A stretch of DNA of 36,427 nucleotides from Pseudomonadota bacterium (GTDB lineage: Bacteria; Pseudomonadota; Gammaproteobacteria; Xanthomonadales; Rhodanobacteraceae), in contig JAFEFS010000010.1 in assembly GCA_018240465.1 (NCBI GenBank), forward strand, positions 1 through 36,427, read 5' to 3'. The notes under the pieces were generated by a model. The model worked only from the letters and a program-made list of their open reading frames with translations. It ran no database searches and was not told the DNA's origin. This document shows positions 1-7,936 of this stretch, one piece after another. The position numbers and the translations under genes are program-made. Position 1 is the stretch's first letter; the number at the start of each line of letters is the position of its first letter.

Positions 1-1055
1 CCGCACTGCGCGCGATGCCGCAGCGCGTGATCCATCAGCACGAGCGCAACCATCGCCTCGCCGATCGGCGTCGCGCGGATGCCGACGCAGGGGTCGTGGC
101 GGCCGATCGTGCGCACGTCGATGGGCTCGCCCGCGAGGTTCACGCTGCGCCCTGGAATCAGGATGCTCGAGGTCGGCTTGAGTGCCATCGAGGCGACGAT
201 CTGCTGGCCCGAGGAAATGCCGCCGAGAATGCCGCCGGCGTGATTGGACAGAAAACCCTGCGGCGTGATCTCGTCGCGATGCCCGCTGCCGCGCTGGGCG
301 ACGCAGGCGAAACCGTCGCCGATCTCGACACCCTTGACCGCGTTGATCGACATCAGCGCCGCGGCGAGGTCCTGATCGAGCTTGCCGTAGATCGGCTCGC
401 CCCAGCCCGGTGGCACGCCGTCGGCGACGACGGTGACGCGCGCACCGACCGAGTCGCCCGACTTGCGCAGCGCGTCCATGTACTTTTCCAGTTCGGAAAC
501 CATCGCCGCGTCGGGCCAGAAAAACGGATTATCCTCGACCACATTCCAGTCGAACGCCTTCGGCACGATTTCGCCGATCTGCGAGAGGTGACCGCGCACG
601 GTAACGCCGAAGCGCTGCCTGAGCCATTTTTTCGCGATCACACCCGCGGCGACACGCATCGTTGTCTCGCGCGCGCTCGAGCGCCCGCCGCCGCGCGGAT
701 CGCGGATGCCGTACTTCTGCCAATACGTGTAGTCCGCATGCGCAGGACGGAACGTCTGCGCGACTTCGGCGTAGTCCTTCGAACGCGCGTCGGTGTTGCG
801 GATCAGCAGCGCGATCGGCGTGCCCGTGGTCTTGCCTTCGAAGACCCCGGAAAGAATCTCGATCTCGTCGGCCTCGCGCCGCTGCGAGGTGTAGCGCGAT
901 TTGCCGGTCGCGCGGCGGTCGAGGTCGCGGCGGAATTCTTCTGCAGCGATTTCCAGCCCCGGCGGGCAGCCGTCGACGACGCAGCCGATCGCGGGGCCGT
1001 GACTTTCGCCGAAGGTCGTGACGGTAAAAAGTTTTCCGAAAGAATTGCTCGACAC
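1..1055 (-). CDS. aroC: Chorismate synthase, 3' end cut by window edge
   Basis: Chorismate synthase converts 5-enolpyruvylshikimate-3-phosphate to chorismate, the last common step of aromatic biosynthesis, using reduced FMN; it is cytoplasmic. The translation opens with [20 protein letters not shown], the family N-terminal signature, continues with the [14 protein letters not shown] segment near residue 120, and reaches the conserved [11 protein letters not shown] stretch at the window edge. 351 codons are present; family members have about 360 residues, so only some 10-15 C-terminal residues are missing. I chose the GTG at 1055 because it gives the canonical N-terminus; an AAGGA sits about 20 nt upstream, rather far for a normal Shine-Dalgarno. 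It lies 45 nt downstream of prmB on the same strand, the same order as in E. coli, so a prmB-aroC operon is likely. Confidence 0.97.
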   Translation of the reverse strand, partial: MSSNSFGKLFTVTTFGESHGPAIGCVVDGCPPGLEIAAEEFRRDLDRRATGKSRYTSQRREADEIEILSGVFEGKTTGTPIALLIRNTDARSKDYAEVAQTFRPAHADYTYWQKYGIRDPRGGGRSSARETTMRVAAGVIAKKWLRQRFGVTVRGHLSQIGEIVPKAFDWNVVEDNPFFWPDAAMVSELEKYMDALRKSGDSVGARVTVVADGVPPGWGEPIYGKLDQDLAAALMSINAVKGVEIGDGFACVAQRGSGHRDEITPQGFLSNHAGGILGGISSGQQIVASMALKPTSSILIPGRSVNLAGEPIDVRTIGRHDPCVGIRATPIGEAMVALVLMDHALRHRAQC

Positions 1056-1100
1056 ACTCGACTCGCTTTTGATTTCCTTCTCCCGACGGAAGAGGAGAAG

Positions 1101-2018
1101 CTAGCGCTTCTTCAACACCGCCTTGATCGCCTTCGCATGCGCGACGATTTCCTCGCGCGCGATCGCGAACACGCCCATTTGTCCGACCTCGAACTCGATC
1201 CAGTTGAGCGGCAGCTTCGGCAGCAGTTCGCTCAATGCGCGCTCCGATTCGCCGACTTCGACGATCAGCATGCCACCCTTCGACAAATGCGCCGGCGCCT
1301 CGTCGAGGATGCGCAGGGCGAAATCGAGGCCGTCGTGGCCTGCCTTCAAACCCAGCGCCGGCTCATGGTCGTATTCGGGCGGCAGCGCGGCGAATTCGTC
1401 CTCGGTGACGTAGGGCGGGTTGCTGACGATCAGATCGTAGACCTCGCCCTTGAGTCTGGCGAACAGGTCGGACTTGACCGCGCGTACGCGGTCTTCAACG
1501 TTCTGAAAGGCAATGTTCTCCTTCGCCAGCGACAGCGCTTTGTCGCTGACGTCGACGAGATCGACGTGCCAGCCCGGATTGTGCGCGGCCATCGCGATGC
1601 CGATGCAGCCCGAGCCCGTGCACAGGTCGAGCGCGCGATGTACCTCGACATTGTCCAGCCAGGGCGAGAAGCCGTTCAAGATCATCTCGGCGATCGGCGA
1701 GCGCGGCACCAGGGCACGCTCGTCGGACTTGAACTTGAGCCCGGCGAACCAGGCCTCGCCGGTCAGGTAGGCGACCGGCTTGTGTTCCTTGACCCGACGC
1801 TCGATCAGCTTGAGCACGGCCTTCTTCTCGGCTGCGGTCAGCCTGGCCGAGCCGTAGGCCGGCGACAGATCGTGCGGCAGATGCAGCGTGTGCAGCACGA
1901 GGTGCGTGGCTTCGTCGAGCGCGTTGTCGTAGCTGTGGCCGAAGGTCAGCCCGGCACCGGCGAAACGGCTCGCGCCGTAGCGGATCCAGTCGATGATCGT
2001 GGAAAGTTCGGTGGTCAT
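1101..2018 (-). CDS. prmB: Ribosomal protein L3 N5-glutamine methyltransferase
   Basis: PrmB uses S-adenosylmethionine to methylate a glutamine side chain of ribosomal protein L3. The 305-residue product has the HemK/PrmB organisation: a helical N-terminal substrate-binding domain (about 1-95), then a Rossmann methyltransferase with the SAM motif DLCTGSGCIG at 131-140 and the catalytic NPPY at 200-203. Length and the N-terminal MTTELSTIIDWIRYG favour PrmB over PrmC. The reading frame stays open upstream to 2282, but those codons overlap the divergent SCO gene, and the ATG at 2018 matches the family start. A TATACT hexamer (2030-2025 on this strand) ends 6 nt before the ATG and no Shine-Dalgarno is visible, so the mRNA may be leaderless. 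aroC follows 45 nt downstream. Confidence 0.95.
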   Translation of the reverse strand: MTTELSTIIDWIRYGASRFAGAGLTFGHSYDNALDEATHLVLHTLHLPHDLSPAYGSARLTAAEKKAVLKLIERRVKEHKPVAYLTGEAWFAGLKFKSDERALVPRSPIAEMILNGFSPWLDNVEVHRALDLCTGSGCIGIAMAAHNPGWHVDLVDVSDKALSLAKENIAFQNVEDRVRAVKSDLFARLKGEVYDLIVSNPPYVTEDEFAALPPEYDHEPALGLKAGHDGLDFALRILDEAPAHLSKGGMLIVEVGESERALSELLPKLPLNWIEFEVGQMGVFAIAREEIVAHAKAIKAVLKKR

Positions 2019-2024
2019 GGCCGA

Positions 2025-2051
2025 AGTATACCGAATCGGCCCCGCTATAAT
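2025..2051. promoter_or_regulatory. Back-to-back -10 elements, possible leaderless starts
   Basis: On the plus strand TATAAT at 2046-2051 ends 6 nt before the ATG of the SCO gene (2058). On the minus strand TATACT at 2030-2025 ends 6 nt before the ATG of prmB (2018). Transcription normally begins about 6-7 nt past a -10 hexamer, which would put both start sites at or next to the start codons. No good -35 or Shine-Dalgarno is visible for either gene. The hexamers are seen; promoter function is inferred. Confidence 0.5.
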
Positions 2052-2057
2052 GCCGGC

Positions 2058-2699
2058 ATGACCTCGCCTGCTCCCGCCACGCGTCCGAATGTCGCCCTGC
2101 TGATCGTCCTCGCGGCCGTCGTCGCAGCCTTCGGCCTGTGGCTCGGCAACCGCTACGCGCACCCACCGGCGCAACCGAAACTCGCCGGCGCCCTGCTCTA
2201 TCCCGCGCCGCGCACGATCCCCGACTTCCAGTTGCAGCAGGCAAATGGCAAGCCGCTGACGCTGGCCGATTGGCGCGGTCACTGGAACTTCGTCTACTTC
2301 GGCTACACGACCTGCCCCGACGTCTGCCCGACCACGCTGGCCGAACTCAAGGCGGCTTGGGCGTCCTTGGGCAAGCGCGGCGCGCAGGACAAGCTGCGCG
2401 TCGATTTCGTTTCGGTCGATCCCGAGCGCGATACGCCCGACACGCTGGCCAAGTACGTCGGCTTCTTCAGTCCCGACTTCCTCGCGGCGACCGGCACCGA
2501 CGCCGAACTGAGCAAGCTCACGCGCGCGCTCGGCATCGTCTATTCACGCACGAAGAAGGACGACGGCAGCATCGAAGTCGATCATTCCGGATCCATCGTC
2601 ATCGTCGATCCGCAGGGCCGCCTCGTCGGCCTGTTCCGTCCGCCATTCGCGGCAAAGGATCTCGCCGACGACATGACCACGCTGGCGAACTTGAAATAA
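2058..2699 (+). CDS. SCO1/SenC/PrrC-family copper chaperone, membrane-anchored
   Basis: SCO proteins bind copper and act as thiol-disulfide reductants in maturation of the CuA centre of cytochrome c oxidase, on the outer face of the inner membrane. The 213-residue product has one N-terminal membrane anchor (about 11-29) followed by a thioredoxin-like domain. The copper-binding set is intact: the CPDVC motif (C86, C90) and the distal histidine H176 in the DHSG segment; VDPERD at 120-125 is also typical. The frame runs far upstream antisense to prmB and aroC, which is an artefact; the ATG at 2058 gives a proper signal anchor. It sits 6 nt behind a TATAAT. No oxidase or other copper gene is next to it, so the partner oxidase is outside the window. 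Confidence 0.93.
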   Translation: MTSPAPATRPNVALLIVLAAVVAAFGLWLGNRYAHPPAQPKLAGALLYPAPRTIPDFQLQQANGKPLTLADWRGHWNFVYFGYTTCPDVCPTTLAELKAAWASLGKRGAQDKLRVDFVSVDPERDTPDTLAKYVGFFSPDFLAATGTDAELSKLTRALGIVYSRTKKDDGSIEVDHSGSIVIVDPQGRLVGLFRPPFAAKDLADDMTTLANLK

Positions 2700-2707
2700 C
2701 GAAAGCG

Positions 2708-2812
2708 TTTAACGCAGATCAGAGCGGATAAAGAGCCGATCAAGGCGGATGAAAATACTGTCAAATCTTGATCCGCATTTATCCGCTCTCATCAGATTTT
2801 ATCCGTGTTAAA
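2708..2812. repeat. Imperfect ~105-bp intergenic inverted repeat
   Basis: The left arm (about 2708-2754) begins TTTAAC and the right arm (about 2766-2812) ends GTTAAA. Read as its reverse complement, the right arm aligns with the left with one gap and scattered substitutions, sharing GAGC, GATNAA and GCGGAT blocks. The arms are built from GCGGAT/ATCCGC phrases, and the element is visibly AT-richer than its surroundings. It fills the gap between the SCO gene and psd and ends 18 nt before the psd ATG. It resembles the degenerate palindromic intergenic repeats of proteobacterial genomes; family assignment needs a genome-wide comparison. Confidence 0.6.
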
Positions 2813-2830
2813 GATGCTCTGCTCTCGACC

Positions 2831-3670
2831 ATGACCCTCAGCCTACTCCTGCAATACCTGCTGCCGCACCGCGCACTGTCGCGCGTTATCTACCGGGCGA
2901 CACGCTGGACGTGGGCGCCGTGGAAGAATTTCCTCATCGACGCCGTGGTGAAGAACTACGCCGTGGACATGGGCGACGCCGCGCAGCCCGACCCGCGCGC
3001 CTACGCAAGCTTCAATGCGTTCTTCACGCGTGCGCTCGCGCCGGGCGCGCGCACCGCGCCGGTCGATCCGCGTGCGCTCGCCTGCCCGGCCGACGGCAGG
3101 ATCAGCCAGGCCGGAGCGATCCAGGGCGGGCGCATCTTCCAGGCCAAGGGCTTCGACTTCAGCGTCGCCGAACTGCTCGGCGACGAACTCGAAGCGCAAA
3201 AGTATACTAGTGGACAATTCGCCACCGTGTACCTGTCGCCGCGCGACTATCACCGCGTGCACATGCCGCTGGCCGGCACGCTGCGCGAGACCGTGCACAT
3301 TCCCGGCCGCCTGTTCAGCGTCGCGCCGTTCACGGTCGAAGGCGTGCCGCGGCTGTTCGCGCGCAACGAGCGCCTGGTCTGCCATTTCGACGGCGAGCAC
3401 GGGCCGTTCTGCGTCGTCATGGTCGGCGCCATGCTCGTGTCGAGCGTGGAGACGGTGTGGAGCGGCCTCGAGATCCCGCCTTACGCGAACACGATCACGC
3501 ACAAGGACTGGCGCGAGAAACACATCCGCCTCGAACGTTGCGCCGAAATGGGCCGTTTCAACATGGGTTCGACCGTGATCCTGCTCAACGCGGCGCCGCT
3601 CGTCTTCGAGCCGCGGATGACTGCCGGCGCCACGATCAAGGTCGGCCAGGCCATGGCCCGCTTCGCGTGA
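2831..3670 (+). CDS. psd: Phosphatidylserine decarboxylase proenzyme
   Basis: Psd makes phosphatidylethanolamine from phosphatidylserine at the inner membrane. The 279-residue proenzyme cleaves itself into a beta chain and an alpha chain whose new N-terminal serine becomes the pyruvoyl cofactor. Here the cleavage site reads MGST at 245-248, with cut G246/S247; E. coli has LGST. The other triad members are visible as D88 in the PADG segment and H144 in YHRVHMP. Length and layout match the short bacterial class. The frame is open 21 codons further upstream, but those codons lie in the intergenic repeat, so I start at ATG 2831. No clear Shine-Dalgarno precedes it. A strong terminator follows 18 nt after the stop. 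Confidence 0.96.
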   Translation: MTLSLLLQYLLPHRALSRVIYRATRWTWAPWKNFLIDAVVKNYAVDMGDAAQPDPRAYASFNAFFTRALAPGARTAPVDPRALACPADGRISQAGAIQGGRIFQAKGFDFSVAELLGDELEAQKYTSGQFATVYLSPRDYHRVHMPLAGTLRETVHIPGRLFSVAPFTVEGVPRLFARNERLVCHFDGEHGPFCVVMVGAMLVSSVETVWSGLEIPPYANTITHKDWREKHIRLERCAEMGRFNMGSTVILLNAAPLVFEPRMTAGATIKVGQAMARFA

Positions 3671-3688
3671 CCGGTCCGGGCAAAAAAC

Positions 3689-3713
3689 AAACGCCCGCAA
3701 TGCGGGCGTTTTT
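3689..3713. terminator. Bidirectional rho-independent terminator
   Basis: AAACGCCCGCA at 3689-3699 and TGCGGGCGTTT at 3701-3711 are perfect complements, giving a stable GC stem with a tight loop. It is flanked by six A at 3682-3687 and five T at 3709-3713. It therefore works on the plus strand for psd and on the minus strand for the convergent gene whose stop is at 3759. Confidence 0.9.
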
Positions 3714-3758
3714 CGTCGTTTCCGCCGCGCATGGCCTGCGCGGTGCGGCGTCGGCGCG

Positions 3759-5033
3759 TCAAGGCGTCGGCACGCTGCGCACGCCCTGTGCCTCGAAGTC
3801 GTAGGTCGTGCCATTCAGGCGCACGCTGTCGATCTCGCCGTGCCAGGGATAGTCGCGGCCCTTGCCCACGCCAAAGCTGATCATGGTCGCGTTGTAGGGC
3901 GGTGACGTCAGCAGCGTCTTCACCTGCGCGAACGTGCAACGCGGACCGTTGATGCCGCAATTTGCCGCCGTCGCCGGGCTGTTGAATGCCGACCCGGTGA
4001 GTCCCCAGGCGTTGCTCGTATCGGCAGCGGCGTCAATGTAGCCGCTCCACGCATACGCCGTCGAATTGACCGTGGGTGAATAGTTCAGAGTCGAATAGCC
4101 GGAACCGACGACGCCCTTGGTCCACAGTTCAATCTGAATCGACGGCATGTTCGCGGCGCCACTGGCCGCGTCGATGTTTTCCTGCGTCGTCTTGACCACG
4201 TAGCCGACCTGACTGACGGTCGCAAGCGCCGTACCGGCAAAGGACACTTGATCGCCGAAATGGACCTTGTCGCTGCCACTGCCGACCGTGATCTCGAGCG
4301 AGCCGGTGCCGAGCGGCGCGGTGCCGTCGTTGCGCAGCTGCGCGGTCGCGTTGCCGACCACGTCGCGCGCGATCGTGCCCCAGTTGAGACCCTGACCCGC
4401 GCCGTTGGCGACCGCGGGCATTACCGCCGCACGGAAGTAGCCGGTCACGTCGATCGTCAGATCCAGCTGCGCGGCCTCGGCGAGCACTTTGAATTCCTTG
4501 CCTTGCGGACACCCGGTCTGGCACAACGGAATGATCGCCGAGGCACCGCTGAAGAATATCTGGCCGGGCTGTGGCGCTCCGGTAACGGCCGGGCTGAACA
4601 CCGCGATCGACGCGTTGGGGACGGTTCCGTCCGCGGCCCAAACGCGCAAATCGCCCTGGGCGGTCGCATCGAGCACTCCGATCGTCGTCGCGAGCGCGGC
4701 GGCGCCGGCGGGAATTCCGCAATCACTCGCCTTGCCGCCCTGCCCGGCGAAGCTGGCGGCAACGCCGTCGAACGCGGTCGTCGAATTTGCCGCGAGCGGA
4801 CCCGAGCCGCCGTAGGACTGGCGCGTATCGACGATGCGGCACGGTGCGATCGGCACGTAGACCAGATCCTGCGCGGCGTCGCCGAGCGTGTTCGGCGTCA
4901 GCGCGGGGGCGACCCGCATGCTGCTGGTCACATCGGACCAGCGGCTGTCGCCGGCAGCGCCGGCCTGGGCGGAAACGAAAAGGCATAGTGCATTGATGCC
5001 GGCGGCAAGCGCCGCCGTCCGAATTGCTTTCAT
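3759..5033 (-). CDS. Secreted protein of unknown function, two beta-rich domains
   Basis: The 424-residue product has a signal peptide (about 1-27, ending in AQAGAAG) and is probably exported. Residues 58-200 form a module bounded by VPIAPCRIVDTR at 60-71 and DVTGYF at 195-200. This pairing recurs in secreted proteins of myxobacteria, acidobacteria and actinobacteria, where it looks like a beta-rich repeat domain with no assigned activity. Residues about 230-418 form a second module ending in GVGKGRDYPWHGEIDSVRLN and YDFEA, which resembles jelly-roll binding domains of extracellular proteins. Six cysteines in mature positions (65, 105, 171, 175, 359, 366) could form disulfides. The start is supported by AAGAGGG 7 nt upstream of the ATG. 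The frame stays open to 6167, but that part is antisense to the esterase. I assign no function. Confidence 0.8.
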   Translation of the reverse strand: MKAIRTAALAAGINALCLFVSAQAGAAGDSRWSDVTSSMRVAPALTPNTLGDAAQDLVYVPIAPCRIVDTRQSYGGSGPLAANSTTAFDGVAASFAGQGGKASDCGIPAGAAALATTIGVLDATAQGDLRVWAADGTVPNASIAVFSPAVTGAPQPGQIFFSGASAIIPLCQTGCPQGKEFKVLAEAAQLDLTIDVTGYFRAAVMPAVANGAGQGLNWGTIARDVVGNATAQLRNDGTAPLGTGSLEITVGSGSDKVHFGDQVSFAGTALATVSQVGYVVKTTQENIDAASGAANMPSIQIELWTKGVVGSGYSTLNYSPTVNSTAYAWSGYIDAAADTSNAWGLTGSAFNSPATAANCGINGPRCTFAQVKTLLTSPPYNATMISFGVGKGRDYPWHGEIDSVRLNGTTYDFEAQGVRSVPTP

Positions 5034-5063
5034 CGAAGAACCCTCTTGCGAAATGACCTTGAA

Positions 5064-5139
5064 CCGGCAGCCGTGCCGCTGCCGGCCCGGCCCGGTGGAC
5101 GGGCTCGGGATCTCGGCGACGGAACACGGTGGACGGGCT
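5064..5139. repeat. Small hairpin and 12-bp direct repeat in an intergenic gap
   Basis: The 209-nt gap 5034-5242 holds a perfect 8-bp stem with 6-nt loop (CCGGCAGC 5064-5071, GCTGCCGG 5078-5085). It also holds two copies of GGTGGACGGGCT at 5094-5105 and 5128-5139, 34 bp apart. The gap lies upstream of the secreted-protein gene and downstream of the esterase gene, so the hairpin could end esterase transcription or sit in a leader. It lacks a T-run, so I do not call it a terminator. Confidence 0.35.
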
Positions 5140-5242
5140 TCGCCCTCGTACTGCTCCCTGCCGCATGGGCGAGCGGTGCGGCAATCCTTGCGCTGCACGC
5201 GGCAGCAGCGTCCCGGAGTTTGTGTCGGTCGACGCGAAAATG

Positions 5243-6190
5243 TCAATCGCGCGGTGTGGCGGTGCGGCGAAACAGCTTCTGCACGCCTTCGACGAAAGCG
5301 GGCTGCCAAACGTCCCAGTCGTGCCCGCCACCGAACACGCGCCAGTCGGCGGCGACGCCCGGCGTGCGCACGAGCTTGTTGTAGACGACGGCGGTTTCGA
5401 AATCGAGGTCGTGGCTTGCGTCTTCCGCTGCACGATTGACATGCTCCTTGTCGCCGACCGCGAGGAACACGCGCACGGGGAAATGCGGATCGAAGCGCGG
5501 CAACGCGGCGGCATAACTCAGGCTGCGATAGCGGTCCTCGTCGAAGCGCGCGCTGCCGACGCCGAAGGCGCCGTATTCGCGCGTCGAGGAATCCTTCGGC
5601 GGCAGCGGATGGTAGACCGCGGGACTGAGCACGAGTGCCGCAGCGAACAGCTTCGGATGAATGATGACGTAACGCAGCGCGCCCGCGCCGCCCATCGAGT
5701 AGCCGCCGACCGCGCGTGCGCTGCGCTCGGCGACGGTGCGGTAGCGCGCATCGATCGCTGCAACCAGATCGCGCGTCAACGCCGTCTCGACCGGTCGGCC
5801 GGGATGGTCGGTGCCAGTGTAGGCGGAGTCCACATACCAGTTGCCGCGACCGGACCATGGCGCATCCGGCATGACGACGATGAGCGGCGGAATTTTCCCG
5901 GCAGCGATCAGCACATCGAGATCGTTCTTGACGTGTGCCCATGCGGTCATCGAATCGCCGCGTCCATGCAGCAGGTACAGGCTGGGATAGCGCTGCGTCG
6001 AGCCGGGGTATCCAGGCGGCAGGTAGATGCGATAGTCGATTCTGCCTTCGAGCGCCGGCGAGTACGCGCCGGCCTCGACGATTTCGCCCTGTGGTGCAGC
6101 GGAAGCGTGGCGCGTGGGCGGCGCCGCACAACACGCAAGCAGCAGCGTCGGCAGCATGCATGCGCATCGCATGGCGAACGACGCGTTCAT
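5243..6190 (-). CDS. Putative esterase lipoprotein, alpha/beta-hydrolase (esterase D family)
   Basis: This 315-residue product belongs to the putative-esterase family that includes esterase D, Fes-like and feruloyl-esterase-like enzymes. The nucleophile elbow is GYSMGG at 163-168 with S165. Likely partners are D247 in AVGDKEH and H290 in GGGHDWDVW, which is the usual order. LYLLHGRGD at 71-79 is the oxyanion-side HG motif. The N-terminus has a short hydrophobic stretch ending LLAC (17-20), a good lipobox, so the enzyme is probably a lipoprotein facing the periplasm. ATG at 6190 starts 16 nt after the stop of the lytic transglycosylase gene, which suggests co-transcription; the upstream part of the frame overlaps that gene. 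Substrate is unknown; acyl or feruloyl groups on carbohydrates are possible. Confidence 0.85.
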   Translation of the reverse strand: MNASFAMRCACMLPTLLLACCAAPPTRHASAAPQGEIVEAGAYSPALEGRIDYRIYLPPGYPGSTQRYPSLYLLHGRGDSMTAWAHVKNDLDVLIAAGKIPPLIVVMPDAPWSGRGNWYVDSAYTGTDHPGRPVETALTRDLVAAIDARYRTVAERSARAVGGYSMGGAGALRYVIIHPKLFAAALVLSPAVYHPLPPKDSSTREYGAFGVGSARFDEDRYRSLSYAAALPRFDPHFPVRVFLAVGDKEHVNRAAEDASHDLDFETAVVYNKLVRTPGVAADWRVFGGGHDWDVWQPAFVEGVQKLFRRTATPRD

Positions 6191-6206
6191 TTTGCTCGGC
6201 GCTGGA

Positions 6207-7742
6207 CTAGCGCGTGCAGACGCCGACCTGGAGCACGCGCCCGGGATGCACGTTGCCAACGTCCCTGGGCTTGATGCCGTTGGCGTGGGCCAGCTCGTTG
6301 GCGTTGCCGCAGCCGAATTTGCGCGCGATCGAGCTCAGCGTCTCGCCGCGACGCACGACGTAGGTCGGCGCGGCCCTGGAGCGCGCCTTCGCCACCGGCG
6401 GTGGAGGCGGCGGTCTGCGCGTCGCACTGACGAGCGCGGTCTGCACCGGCGTGGCCAGCACGGCCTCGTGCAGGTCGCTGGCAACCGAGCCCCACACGCC
6501 GCGCATGCAGTTCTTTTCGTACAGCGTGACGAGTTGCAGTGGCACACGCAAGGGCGTCGATGCCGGCAACGGCTCACGCGGATCGACCGAAGCGTTGAGG
6601 TTGCGCAGCGTGCGGAACCAGCCATCGTGCGCGTTGCCTTCCGAACCCAGGCACACGGCGAGTTCGGCCAGCGACGCCCTCTTCTGCAGCACCAGCGTGC
6701 CGGGGCGTCCATCGATCTTCGGAAACACCAGATTGTATTTTTCCGGATGCAGATATAGCCATGCCGCGGCAAGCACGACCGGCACGTAATCGCGCGTCTC
6801 CGGCGGCAGCTGGGCAAAAATTTCCGGGTCCCAGAAACTCGCGTCGGGCGCGTTCTTGGCCAGTCGTTGCATGCGCCCTTCGCCACCGTTGTACGCCGCG
6901 ATCACCATCTCGAGATTGTTGTTGAGGATCGCGAGCTGCTCGTTGAGGTAGGCAGCGTTGGCACGCGCCGCAAGCTGCGGGTCGTAGCGCTGATCGAAAC
7001 CGTCGACGAAGCCGAGGCCGAAGCGCTGCCCGGTGGCCGGCATGAACTGCAGCAGGCCCGCCGCGCCCGAGCGCGAATAGGCATGCACCCGCCCGCCCGA
7101 CTCCTTGGCCATGATGCCGAACAGGATCGCCTCGGGCAGCTTGGCCTTCTCGTACTCCGGCCACATCAGGTAGCGCATGTACTGGTAGTTTTCGTAGGTG
7201 TCCATCAGGAACGGGCGCAGCGTGGTCAACCACTCTTCGAGCGCAACCTTGACCGGGCCGTTGAGCGTCATCACCTCGGACAACTCGCGGCCCTTGAGCA
7301 GCGTCACCGTACGGCTCACTTCGGGCACAGCCGCGGCGACCGCGGAGATCTCGCCCGCATTCGTCGTCGCCTCCGGTGTCGTCGCCTCCTCGCCCGCAGG
7401 CGCCGCAGCCACCGCCTGTCCGGACATGCGCGCAAATGCCACATCGAACTTCGCCGTGTCGCAGCCGTGCGTCTTCGCGCAGAGCGCGGCCGCGTCCTGC
7501 GCGTCGTTCCACGCCCACTGGTACGACGCCGTCGCCGCAGCCTCGTCGGCCCTGAACGTGGCCAGGTCGCGCGCGGCGAAGTAACGCTTCTCGTCGTCGG
7601 CGAGGCGCGTGTACAGCGCAGCGACCGCTGGGCTCGGCTTTTCCTGCCCGTTCTTCGCCGACTGCTTCTGCGCCGGATTGCCGGCACACCCGGCAAGCGC
7701 GATCGTCACCACAACCGCGACACTCAAACGAAAATTCAACAT
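6207..7742 (-). CDS. Membrane-bound lytic murein transglycosylase, SLT plus LysM (MltD-like)
   Basis: Lytic transglycosylases cut the MurNAc-GlcNAc bond of peptidoglycan with 1,6-anhydro ring formation. The 511-residue protein is a lipoprotein (lipobox LAGC 16-19). A low-complexity helical region runs to about 170. The SLT domain follows with catalytic E214 in AKESGG, GLLQFMP at 229-235 and AAYNGGEGR at 282-290. A proline-rich linker (RRPPPPPP near 442-449) leads to one C-terminal LysM domain (460-506) for glycan binding. The layout matches MltD, but there is a single LysM and a long N-terminal extension, so I leave the symbol blank. ATG 7742 is chosen because it opens the signal sequence. 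The gene is divergent from the HerA-like gene. Confidence 0.9.
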   Translation of the reverse strand: MLNFRLSVAVVVTIALAGCAGNPAQKQSAKNGQEKPSPAVAALYTRLADDEKRYFAARDLATFRADEAAATASYQWAWNDAQDAAALCAKTHGCDTAKFDVAFARMSGQAVAAAPAGEEATTPEATTNAGEISAVAAAVPEVSRTVTLLKGRELSEVMTLNGPVKVALEEWLTTLRPFLMDTYENYQYMRYLMWPEYEKAKLPEAILFGIMAKESGGRVHAYSRSGAAGLLQFMPATGQRFGLGFVDGFDQRYDPQLAARANAAYLNEQLAILNNNLEMVIAAYNGGEGRMQRLAKNAPDASFWDPEIFAQLPPETRDYVPVVLAAAWLYLHPEKYNLVFPKIDGRPGTLVLQKRASLAELAVCLGSEGNAHDGWFRTLRNLNASVDPREPLPASTPLRVPLQLVTLYEKNCMRGVWGSVASDLHEAVLATPVQTALVSATRRPPPPPPVAKARSRAAPTYVVRRGETLSSIARKFGCGNANELAHANGIKPRDVGNVHPGRVLQVGVCTR

Positions 7743-7936
7743 TCCGATCACCCGACGAAGAAACGCGCACACGTTACACAGCGCGCAGCGATGCGACAAC
7801 CCTTGATTCACGACCACGCTCATCCATTCAGCCGCGGTTCGCGGGATCGAACGCATGTCGCGGCGAAATTGCTTTGTCGCGGCACACCGGGTCATGCGAA
7901 TATTCACGCGGAGTTTTCGACGGACACGGGGTAGCA

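Noticed and set aside
15..2057. Long plus-strand open frame ahead of the SCO gene
   Set aside because: It is antisense to aroC and prmB, both certain by motif; its translation is arginine-rich with no domain. Only the part from ATG 2058 is a gene.
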